The position numbers were made by a program, and so were the translations under genes. Below are positions 24,581 through 34,379 of a stretch of DNA of 64,000 bases, in pieces. Under the pieces are notes generated by a model. It was not told where the DNA came from. It ran no database searches and saw nothing but the letters and a program-made list of their open reading frames with translations. The stretch comes from Combretum micranthum (Eukaryota; Streptophyta; Magnoliopsida; Myrtales; Combretaceae). The first letter of the stretch is position 1. Every line of letters begins with the position of its first letter. The stretch spans positions 1-64,000 of the forward strand of contig JAMXBD010002818.1 in NCBI GenBank assembly GCA_024138025.1, written 5' to 3'.

Positions 24581-27329
24581 ATCGTTTACTTGTCCTCAAG
24601 CAAACAAAAGCAGGACAACATAATCTATCATTAATTGTACTCCTCAAAATATACCACATCAAGCCTAACATCCTTTGATTATCAATCCAAAGTGACTCAT
24701 TAATGCCTACAGCTCAAATCTACCATATTTGTACTTGTACTTAGCATACTATAATTAAATTTTAAAGACTAATCCAAGTAAGCCAAACTATTAATCTCAT
24801 TGTTTAATAATCAATTCCAACATCAGAGAAGAGGTGCAGATTCAAACAAAGCAAAAGTGGCAAGGTCACATCTCATTACTTATTAGAAAGCATATAAATA
24901 GTTCAACCATCTCTCTAAGCACAACAACTTAAAATGAAAGTACGCGGCATCTATCAATCCCCTGGATTTTTTTCTTCTTTTAATAAATCTCAATTTTTTT
25001 AAAAGCCTTCAGAGGGATAGGTCTTTGCCCGCTCTTTACTTTTCCTCTAGACGGGGTGTTGCCTGCATCTTTTCAGCTAAGCTCTTTTGGATTTTTTTAT
25101 TAATTTTTTTTATCATATATATATATTATTTTTTTTTTAGAGATTATTTAAGAAGAATCACCAAGAGATTGATTTCATATACCCCTTTCATAGAAGTTAG
25201 AAAAGCTCTTAAAACAGTTGAAAGAAAATATACTACCAACAAGCTTAGAAACACAACCATTTAACTTTTAACCAAGGATTCTGATCTCTTTCACAACTTC
25301 TAGATTAATCATTAAACAACAATTAAATTTGCTACACTTAGATTTATCCTAAAATTTTAACTAAGTATACCAAATTCAAAATAGGTAAGTAAGGCACATA
25401 AAGTCACTAAACTTAATTTTTAAATGCTAGCTTTTCCAAACAAAATATGTGCAATTCCAGATTCTAGTATCACATTCCAACTTAATAGAAAACTATTAAA
25501 TGGGGAAAATCTGATAAATAAGTGCATATATACAATTTCATTCTCAATAGAACCCACAATTCTTTTTTTTTTTTTTTCTTCTATAATGTCCCTCCCCACA
25601 CTTAATTCTTTTCTTTTCCTCAGCAAATAACATAAGGACAAAACATGATCCAATTAAGCGCAAGTACGGTATAAAGGCAAGAAAATAATATAAGAAAAGG
25701 ACATTGAAAAACTCCCCTGGATTTTTGATGGATAGCAGCGTGAATAGCTTTAAACAGGATGAGGGATGAGAGTTTACAGTTATATGGGCCAACAGCAACT
25801 ATATTTTGTGAACTCATCAGGGATAGGCATAGACCTACAAAAAAAAAACAAAAGAACTAAAACAGAGGTTTAGCTTATCTAAGTCAGACAATGAAGCTCA
25901 AGGTATATACAAGATGTGTGTGCATTTAAAAAAAAAATTGAAAGAACAAGGTGAAGACAATTGTGGTGTGTAAGTGTGGGAAAGAAAGTGGGATTTATTC
26001 TTCTTCTTCTTTTTTTTAAACACTCGAGCCTTGTATTTCTCTCTTTTTTATTTTTAATTTTATATTTTTTTAAATACAGCTCAACAAGGATTTTTTTTTT
26101 TTTCATAATTTGCAATGTTGTAGTTCATCCCTCCTTTCTGCATGGACGGGATTGAGGGAAGGCAGAAAGCTATGACTAGTCTTCTTGATGGTTTAAGGCT
26201 TGCCCTAGTGTCTGTGGGGGAAGGATCAAGGGAGGCAGGGGTCCTGATTGTGCATTGTAGCAAGAGAATGAATGTAGTTGAGGGTAGTATTTTGAAAAAT
26301 ACGAGGCTCGACTTTGTTGTTTTGAGCTTCTTTTTTTTTAAAGATGAAAACAGCCTTGGACTTCAGTAAGGCAAATTTGAACGTGACAGAAGCTTTTCCA
26401 CCCTCGATACATGATTATTTGGGCTCGACATTGCTTTTTAATCCTCGATAGTGTTAAATTTAAGCTTGACAGCTGTTGTTGAGCCTCGACAATTAATTAT
26501 TTTGAACTCGATAATGTTTTTGAGTTCTCAACAGCTACAGGAACTCCTTTTTGAGGCTCGACATGCTACAATTGTTTCTTTCCAAGTTTATCCTACTAAA
26601 AATTCATCATAAAAACTTTCCAAAGCTCAAATAATCAAATGCAATTCCCTTAAGCAGAAATTTGGAGTAGTAAAATAAAATTACAGCAGTAAAAATCAAC
26701 ACAAGAAACCAAATTTCAGTAGCAAAAAATTCAAAGTTTTCATTAAAAGTTAACATGAAAAATTTATAAAACTCTTAGGAACTAGATGAAAATTTTCCGT
26801 ACTTTCTTTGAAGGATAAAATCATGGATTAGTTTATTTTTCCCATAATTTCTTTAAAAGATAAAATGAATTTTCACCTACAAATATATACACACAACATC
26901 CAGACCTGAAATTTGTGACAGAAAAAGACTTTTGGATACCAAAAACAAAAAGAATACAAAAGGAACTCAACAAAACAAAGTTAGACATGGGTTATCTCCA
27001 AATAAGCTCTTTATATACCATAAAAAAGCCTGACTTATTAAAAACCAAAGAAATAGAAAAAATCCACCTTGGTCCCAAACAAAAGTATTCCATGGACTTG
27101 TTTTTCATAAATCAAAGGGAATTTCTTCTTATTTTTATTCTCTTTCTTTTTAGCTCTATTCCCATTATTTTCAAAAAGTTTTCATGGGGAGGTGTATTGG
27201 GAGATTGTTGCTTGCTCAAAAACAATAATATTACCATCCAATTCAAGGCACAAATCAGAAAAATTTTCAACATCACTTGTACATTTTGTCAGAAAAAAAT
27301 ACTATAGAACAGCCAATTTCTGTATTTTT
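24581..27329 (-). other. Non-coding interior of the Athila-like element
   Basis: No open frame shows any retrotransposon domain on either strand; the short open stretches are rich in poly-T/poly-A runs and look random. Visible structure includes a second polypurine-like motif with flanking similarity (25593-25650) and a regularly spaced decamer array (26301-26562). Homopolymer runs lie near 25561-25580 and 26090-26105. Interiors of this kind are usual in non-autonomous derivatives of Athila/Tat elements. Confidence 0.7.
26301..26562 (+). repeat. Spaced array of a GNNCTCGACA-like decamer
   Basis: Copies or variants (gaggctcgac, gggctcgaca, atcctcgata, aagcttgaca, gagcctcgac, gaactcgata) start near 26303, 26353, 26381, 26403, 26423, 26443, 26464, 26483, 26505, 26524 and 26553. 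From 26381 to 26524 the steps are 19-22 bp, close to two helical turns. Confidence 0.72.
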
Positions 27330-27843
27330 CAGCTCATCCTCATCTCTCCATCCTCCATATCTACTGTGGTACATTGAATTTCCTCCTTAACTACCTCATA
27401 TGAACCTTTCTCCACAATTTCACCCTGCTCAACAAAAGTTTCATGCACAGGATGTTCACAAATAGAAATTTCAGCAATTATATCAACAACATCCTCTACA
27501 ATCATTTTATATTCCTCATGCTCAAAATCATGCATAGATTCTACTTGATTAAATAGCTATGTGATGATGATGATGTGGTCAGAACAGAATTTTTTGGTGC
27601 CTGAGCTAAGGTTTCTATGTTATTATCAACATGTTCTTCCTTACAGTACAGGGAAAGTAAATTAATGCATGAAGGAACATAAGAAAAATAAGGATTAGTA
27701 CATAAATAGTATCATTCGTCTTCTCCACAGTTTAAGCACACAACATTCACTTCATTTTTTGCATTTTTAGGTTCATTGTTCTGTTGAGAATTATAAAAAA
27801 CATTCCAATGGTGGTCTTTAGGTATCCACCAGCTATAGTCCAT
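27330..27843 (-). pseudogene. Degenerate short ORF after the primer site, possibly gag-derived
   Basis: Starting about 130 bases from the primer site, a minus-strand ATG (27841-27843) opens 43 codons to a TGA at 27712-27714. They include WWIPKDHHWNVF and end with VVCLNCGEDE. Beyond the stop the same frame continues with YYLCTNPYFSYVPSC, giving Cys-x2-Cys followed by a later Cys, loosely like a broken zinc knuckle. A second open stretch in another frame (27329-27535) is acidic (HEEYKMIVEDVVDIIAE) with no family match I recognise. Position right after the primer site suggests a decayed gag; the sequence evidence is weak. It may instead be unrelated coding noise. Confidence 0.3.
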
Positions 27844-27977
27844 GTTATTAGAATGTCTTATCAAATTAAAGCGCAGAGGAGTAAATTCACCATAGATCTA
27901 GAAAAGCAAAACAAAAACAAAAGAAAATAAAAATGGCTAGATTAATAGTATTGGGTTTTTTCAAACTATCACCAAAT

Positions 27978-27996
27978 CTCCTCAGCAACGGTGCCA
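27978..27996 (-). promoter_or_regulatory. tRNA-Asp-type primer-binding site of the Athila-like element
   Basis: The minus strand reads TGGCACCGTTGCTGAGGAG, close to the plant tRNA-Asp complement TGGCGCCGTTGCCGGGGAT. It lies four bases inside the 5' LTR boundary at 28001. Confidence 0.88.
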
Positions 27997-28000
27997 AAAA

Positions 28001-29373
28001 TGCTTATGGTTGTCTTTTTTATAAAAACTGAAGCCTTTTAAATTTATAATTTTCTAAATTGCTCTTCTAATTATGGTTTCCACAGGGCAAGCACACCCAT
28101 CAGATGTAGTATAGTGAAAATGATATAGGTCGTATCTCCAAGGGGAAGTTGTTAAGTACTTCTACTTCTGTCCTTTTCCCATTATCTAGCCGGTGAAAAA
28201 CAAGGGGGGAAATCTATCAAAGTAAGAGCTAATATAAACCTAAACTTAAAAATCAGCAATCAAAAGCAGGAGATCTCACAACAACATACAAAACTAAAGA
28301 TAAATCAATTCACAAATTGCTTGGGTCATGCTTCACCTTAGATTTATTTATGCACATTAAGGAATTTCTTACAAAAATGGTTGTGTTGATTATTGAATCA
28401 TTGGATTACCTAATCTAAATTAAAGCTTCTCTCGAAGTCGATAACTCTAGATCTAGCCGAAACCAGTAATCTAAAATTATAATTAGATCTGCGTAAAGCT
28501 CAAGAACCCGTTGCTTTAAAAACACAACTCAATGAATTTTTAAAATAAGTGATGGAAGATTTTCACTCATCCTCGGCAAGAGGTATCTAAGATCAATCTT
28601 ATCAATAGCTTAGATCTATCAATTAAAATGATCTCTCAATCTATTTTAACGAAATCAAACATAAACCCATATTGTACACTATACAGATTCAAGATCTATT
28701 AAGCTCGGGCTATTGAATCCAATAAATCAATCACGTTTTCAAAAAAAGCACAGTTTAGTTACATGAAGTCGATCAAGGATTCACAAACCTAAGTAAAATA
28801 AAACTACTTCTCCATGAATATGGCAATACAAATCAAAGATTCAGAGAAATAGCGTAAACCCATTAGTAGATAAAGTAATTAAGAATAGAAAATTCTTGAT
28901 GAATTGAACGTTGAAGCACAAGTTGCTATGAAATTTTAAGAGTTCTTGTGTTTCTCTCTCTCTCTAACTTCTCTCTCAAAAGAGGAAAATTTGTTCTTCT
29001 AATAGGATTTTTAGTAAAACCCTTCTAAAATCCTAAAAAATGTCTCTCTTTTAACTGCTAGCCATCTTGGGATTTGTGTCCCCTCTTTTAATGATAGCAA
29101 GATGGGCTTTGTATGCTGTTAATTTCATCCCTCTCTGTTCTGTCCTTGCTATGCTGGAGGGAAGGCTGAAAATATAATGCTTGTTCCTTGTAAAGTCCGG
29201 CACAAAACTTGCTTTATTTGCTTCAAATCATCATATAATATTTCAAATAAGCCCATGAATCAGGAAAACAAATTTTAACAAAATAAATGTCCTTTTCTTG
29301 ATCAAATTATAAAAATCACATAATAAATATATACAAATAAGCACAAAAATTAAGGATCTATTGACACTTATCA
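28001..29373 (-). repeat. 5' LTR of the Athila-like element (1373 bp)
   Basis: The plus strand runs from TGCTTATGG to ttgacacttatca, so TG...CA ends are intact. In this promoter copy the TATA box is altered: the minus strand reads GCATACAAAG at 29107-29116, where the 3' LTR has GCATATAAAAG. Confidence 0.94.
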
Positions 29374-29616
29374 GGTATACACCTATTAGTTGTAAGATTT
29401 TAATCATTTAAGTTATGAAGTTTATGTTTAGATATTATTGAATGATATTTGTTACTATCTTCTTAAATTGCATAACTCTACTGATGTCGCCTATTGTCAT
29501 GAAAGCATGCCTTGCGTATGATATCAAAGCTTTTGCATAACTAATATAGTCATTTCTAAGCTTTGATATTGTATGCGGTGGAATGTCACATTTAGGGTAT
29601 CCTTTAAAGCATGACA
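29374..29616 (+). repeat. Old plus-strand Tekay-type LTR, piece 4 of 4 (LTR end)
   Basis: It ends with a segment (gtatgcggtggaatgtcaca, then catgaca) that matches the LTR end at 21610-21659 (tgtacggtggactgccacg, then cgtgaca). About 29390-29430 (tagttgtaagattttaat) fits the position just before it. It is followed at once by Athila protease coding sequence, so this LTR inserted into that gene. Confidence 0.75.
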
Positions 29617-30500
29617 CATCCCCTACTCTAAGTGCTAACTTCCCATTTTTCACATCTATGGTAGCTCCTGCAATTGCCAAAAATGGTCTTCCCAAGATAA
29701 GAGAAACTTCCACATTCTAATCCATGTCCAAGATAACAACTTAATAGGGGATATAAAATCCTTCATCTTTACTAGCATATCCTCAATAATCTCTCTAGGA
29801 TATCTAGTAGATCTGTCAGCTAATTGCAAACCCATCTTAATGGCTTTTGGTTTTCCTAAACCAAATCTTTTGAATGTGCTGTTGGGCATTAAATTTATGC
29901 TTGCCCCCAAAAATACTATTTCAATAGGTAAATCTCCTATTAGACAAGGTATAATGAAACTACGAGGGTCTTTCCTTTTTCTTGGAAGTTAATTGAAAAG
30001 GATAGATGAGCACTCTTTCTTAAGTGTCACCATGGATATCTCCTCTAGTTTCCTTTTGTTTGAAAGGAGTTCCTTTAGAAACTTTGCATATTTTCACATC
30101 TAGAAGAGCATCCACTAGAGGCAAATTAATGTGCATTTGCTTGAAAAGTTTCAAAAATTTCTTGATTTGCTCCTCATCTCTTCTTCTTCTTGCTATCGTC
30201 GGGTAAGAGAGTAAGGTTCCACTAAGTATGCTTCCTTTTTCCTTTCTTCCTCCTTTCTTCAATCACTTCATGTCTCTCTTCCACTACTTCTTCGTGTTTA
30301 GTAGTTTGACTTCTATCACTAATTTCTTCTTTCTTCTTTTTGCTATTCTCCTTCTTACCTTCTAGGTTTTGGAGTTGTTTCTTACTCCTCAAAGCAACTA
30401 CATGAACCCCTGCCTAAACTATCTTCTTAAGCATTTCAACCACATGACTCATTTGCGTCTCTAACTTCTTGAGAGAATTAGCACGGCTCTGCATCATCAT
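29617..30500 (-). pseudogene. Athila-type gag C-terminus and aspartic protease, truncated
   Basis: The minus strand carries, in order, a gag C-terminal helix (NSLKKLETQMSHVVEMLKK, near 30430-30490) and a lysine/glutamate-rich linker. A conserved pre-protease block follows (KFLKLFKQMHINLPLVDALL, near 30090-30160), then the retropepsin region (ASINLMP and LQLADRSTRYPREIIEDML, 29780-29910; VSLILGRPFLA, 29660-29710). The catalytic Asp expected before LGAS is replaced: IVFLGAS instead of a D-L-G-A-S type motif. The frame breaks several times and stops at 29617, where the old plus-strand LTR begins; RT onward is missing from the window. It belongs with the primer site at 32631 and LTR at 32655. Confidence 0.85.
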
Positions 30501-30948
30501 CTCTTTTTATTAATAATGAAGCTCAGAGTTCTTAATGAATTATAGGAACAATTCCCATGTAGAAATTCTATTGCTGAAAACTAGGATAAAGGTATCCCTA
30601 CTGCAATGTTGTATTGAATGATGATAACCCCAGTTTTTTTTACAACTTCTCACCTCATTCGAATAGAATGGCAGACAGTTTTGGTCAGGGACCCATAAGA
30701 GTTTTCATAACAACCAAAATAGTGTGGTTGATGATTCCCTCCTACCTTTCCGTGGATCTTCAGACAAAGTTCCTCAAGTTCACGAATCATCCATTAGATT
30801 TCCATGCATATCTAAAGTAACAAAAACAACAACTAAAGAGTATATAAAATAGAATCAGGCAAAAATTAAACTAACTGAGAATATTATGCAAAAACGACTA
30901 GAATAATAGAGTCAAAGCTTTTAAGTAGTGCTTCGTTGAGCTTCATAT
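30501..30948 (-). other. Degenerate Athila gag/leader region
   Basis: This lies between the legible gag C-terminus and the solo LTR. By position it is gag and 5' leader of the same Athila element, but gag is usually several hundred codons longer, so most of it has been deleted. The short open stretch 30614-30820 on the plus strand has no motif. Confidence 0.5.
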
Positions 30949-32607
30949 TGATAAGTCATTTTTACTATATATTTTTCATAGGATTTAATTTTTGATAAAA
31001 TCCTGCAAAAATTATGTTTTTGATAAATAATGTTGTTTTAAAGCTCTTAGAATCAAATAAAGAGTAATCAAGTGTTTTTATTCAAATTTGGAGCAAAAAC
31101 AACAATTAAAGTCAAGAATGAAGAAGTCGAGCCTTGTAAAGTCACAGTCGAGGCTAAACAGAGAAAGAAGACAGCAAAAATTAGTCTATCGAGCCTCAAC
31201 TGCAAGCCCTTGACATGATCCTCGACAATTGTATTGAACAGACCAATTCTTCATCAGAATTACCTCAAGCCTCAACAATACGACCCTTGACTCTCTCGAT
31301 TTTATCTTCGATAGAGCAATGGACAAAAATGCATAGTTTACTAAGGAATTTCTTGAAGTCGAGCCTGATTTTGCTTAATACAAGCCTCCACCAACATCAC
31401 ACATGACCTTCGATGAATATTTTCATAGATCATATGCACGCATGAAAATTTATCAAATTATATTAGAAAGAATCTACTGAATTTGCCACGTCAAATAAAG
31501 TAAGCTATGCTTTCTGTGCCTAGTAGTCCATAAATAAACGTGCAAGCGAGCGTTGTAAAGTATGTATCAACAGTGTAAATCAGTATTAACGTAGAGTAGA
31601 TTTCTGAAAGATTCTTGGGTAAAAGAATTTCCATTTCTTTTTACTAGAGAATTTCTTCTGTTTTCTGGGTAAAATCAATTTAACCCAATGCTTATAATTT
31701 CTATGAATTTCTGAGCAATTATTTGATTAATCCTTCGAATTTGTTTTATTTCTTCTAATCTATGCTTATTTCGATAAATCCATGGAGAAATAAACTCTTA
31801 CAGCTTAGGGATACAAATTCAATTCCTGATTTAGTTTGATTTTCCGCTCTCAAGTAAATTTGATTAGGTGTTTGTAATTAGTAACTTGAACTTAACTTGT
31901 GATTTTTAAAGGAATAGTACATTCTTTTAGATCCACGATTAATTTCAATTGAATAGATCAAGAAATCATTCAATTGAATACATTTGTGGTTACTAATGAA
32001 ATTGATCCTGACTACCTTTTGCCGAAGAATAGGTGAAAACTTTTTGTTACTTGTTTTAAAAATTCATTGAGTTATCGTTTCAAAACAATGGATTCCTATT
32101 CTTTATGAGGATCTAATTAAAACTTTATATTACTAGTTTTAGCTAGATCTAGAACTACTAACTTCGGGAGAAGCTTTAGTTTAAATTAGAGAATCCAATG
32201 GTATAAACATACCATTCAAACAGCTTTTAAAGAGTTTGTTGTTCTCAAGAAATCCTGTCGATAAGGAATTGGTGAAGTAACCCTGAGCAACTATCTCATA
32301 GAAGTTACAAGCTTATTTCTCATTTTATCCATTAAACATTTGTGAATATTCCTAACTTAGCATAGTTCATCTTTCTTTATGCTTTTCCAAACCTTTCTTT
32401 GGCTAGACAATTAATGAGGTTGAGAGTATACTAGCTGTCAACCATTACCTTAGGGCCGACCTAAATCATTACCTATGCTACATTTCATGGGTGAGCTTGC
32501 CCTATGAGATCATAGTTATCGAACCTGATTTAGAAAATATTTATAAATTTGAACAACTTGGTCAATGATCAGTGAGAATTGAAATCAAATTTTCCACAAC
32601 ACAACCA
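30949..32607 (+). repeat. Athila-type solo LTR, plus orientation (1659 bp)
   Basis: It begins TGATAAGTC at 30949 and ends with CA at 32607, flanked by the perfect 5-bp duplication CATAT (30944-30948 and 32608-32612). The stretch 31980-32200 is the clear reverse complement of the U5-side part of the LTR at 23590-23770. There is no coding sequence. It lies within the leader of the minus-strand Athila element, 47 bp from that element's own LTR. The U3 part (31126-31410) carries many variants of gagcctcgaca, the same motif as the array at 26301. A TATA-like cataaataa is near 31529. Confidence 0.87.
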
Positions 32608-32630
32608 CATATACATGAATTCAATGTCGA

Positions 32631-32649
32631 TTCCTGTGCAACAACGCCA
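32631..32649 (-). promoter_or_regulatory. Degenerate tRNA-Asp-type primer-binding site
   Basis: The minus strand reads TGGCGTTGTTGCACAGGAA, matching most of the tRNA-Asp complement. It is five bases from the LTR start at 32655 and shows that the LTR to its right is a minus-strand 5' LTR. Confidence 0.75.
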
Positions 32650-32654
32650 AAAAA

Positions 32655-34213
32655 TGCTTGGTCGGTGTCTTGAGAGAAAACATTAAGGATAAAACATGAA
32701 GTTGAGGTTTTCAAAATTTTATAAAAATACTAACAAATTCTTTTTTATTTCGGTTGCAATTACCAACATAAGTAAGTGCACCTATTGAAGCTACACAGAA
32801 AATATTAAGTCATATTCCTTAAGAATAATTAGCATCGAATTTACTCAATTCTAATCAATTGTCTAGCCAGAGAAAAACTTATCAAAACATTATGAAAAAC
32901 ATTAAGTTAAATCGGGGTTAAAACAAATTATAAACACCATTTCGGGGCAAAAACTAAAATTTAAGCATGTTAATGCAAGAATGAGCTTAAGGTTTGCTTT
33001 CCAAGTCCTTATCATGTGATTTCTTAACAAGCTCAATAAGTTGTATGCTAAGTATACTTATATAATCTGATTCACTAAGGTAAGTCAAAGCCTCTCTTAA
33101 GGTTAAGAACTCTAGATCTAAGTTAGACCACCATAATCTCAAAGATATAAGCAACCTAGACCCGCATAAAGATTAAGAAGTCTTTGATTAAAACTCATTT
33201 TCGATGAATTTAAATCCAAGTGATAGAAAATTTCACTACCTCTAGCTAGATGATTATGAGCAACTTCATTAGCAGTCTAGATTTATTTAAAAGAACAATT
33301 TCTTAATCTGTTTAGTTAAAATCAATCATGAATCTATATGGTGTACTTACATAAACTCATGAGTTAAGGTTTAAGCTACCAAATAAAAGTACTTAGACAA
33401 TATTCGTTAAAAACACATTCAAATAACATGAATCAGGCCTTAGGTTCACAAACCCTAAGTTAAAATGATTATTTCTCCATGGATATAAACATTAAACACA
33501 AATTCAAAAGAAATAATATGAAATAAAGATATAAATTATTGATTAAGTGCAATTTCTTACAAGAGCAAACGTCTGATGAAAAATGTATTTACCTAGAAAA
33601 CTTGAATCTCTAGTAAGAAGAAAGGTTTCTCTCACTAAAAATTCTCTCTCTCCTCTATACTATGTCAGGAGTTGCTACATATGGTATAACATATGTTTTG
33701 CAAGGCTTGTGCACTATTATCTCGATGTGCTTTATTTTAGTGTAGCATGTGTGTAACAACCAAGATAGGGTCACTTTTTACGGCTTAGATCATGGACTAA
33801 AAGGTTGGCCATGATCTTAGCTATGTTTTTTTCATTAAAGTTGCGATTTGTCTTCAGTTTATAGACATGATTGTTAGGCATGATTGGAGTTGTATCATAA
33901 ATCATTTGGTTTGGTTGTCTTTGCGCAAACCACAGTGAAAATCGAGGGCATGGTTGAGGGTGTGATTTGAACTTTTTCCTTATTTTCTTACCTTCGGTTT
34001 GATCGCTAGCAGTCGCGATTGTGTCTATCTTATATTGTTATTTTTGTTTTGCTCCAAGTATGATTCTGAATACTTAGTTTCTTCTTTCTTTGATCGTAGG
34101 AGCTAAAAAGCAATAATTTCACAATACAAATACATAATCATAGGATTTATCTAAAAATAGATTAGCAAAAGCATAAATTCCTATACATGGAATAGAATAT
34201 TAAAGACTTATCA
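32655..34213 (-). repeat. 5' LTR of the truncated Athila element (1559 bp)
   Basis: The plus strand starts TGCTTGGTC at 32655 and ends gacttatca at 34213; read on the minus strand it begins TGATAAGTC, like the solo LTR at 30949. The middle (33090-33320) matches the LTR at 23600-23800. The partner 3' LTR is not in the window. Bases 34214-34218 (aagtg) would be its target duplication. Confidence 0.85.
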
Positions 34214-34379
34214 AAGTGAATGTTAATGAATTGGTGAAGAATGTCTAATTTGTGTATTGTCTATTTTAGTAATATCAATTTGATGATTGCATTTATAAAA
34301 AAGTAGTTGTAGAAAGTAGTTAGCGTAATTGATTAATCATAATTACTTAAATTCAATTCTATAGACTAGATAATGAGTA

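Larger units (their letters stand above)
23190..29373 (-). mobile_element. Complete non-autonomous Athila-like LTR element (6184 bp)
   Basis: Two matching LTRs (23190-24564 and 28001-29373) flank a 3436-bp interior. On the minus strand there is a tRNA-Asp-type primer site next to the 5' LTR (27978-27996) and a polypurine tract next to the 3' LTR (24565-24580). A perfect 5-bp duplication GGTAT flanks the element (23185-23189 and 29374-29378). LTRs of ~1.4 kb, tRNA-Asp priming and the TGATAAGTGTCAATAGA start are typical of the Athila lineage. The interior has no legible capsid, protease, RT or integrase, only a doubtful gag-like remnant at 27330-27843, so it would have depended on proteins from another element. 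The LTRs are closely similar, suggesting it is one of the younger insertions here. Confidence 0.93.

Noticed and set aside
25024..26369. Several hydrophobic or lysine-rich short frames on both strands
   Set aside because: They arise from poly-T/poly-A and TTC runs in the non-coding interior of the Athila-like element; none is conserved or has a domain.
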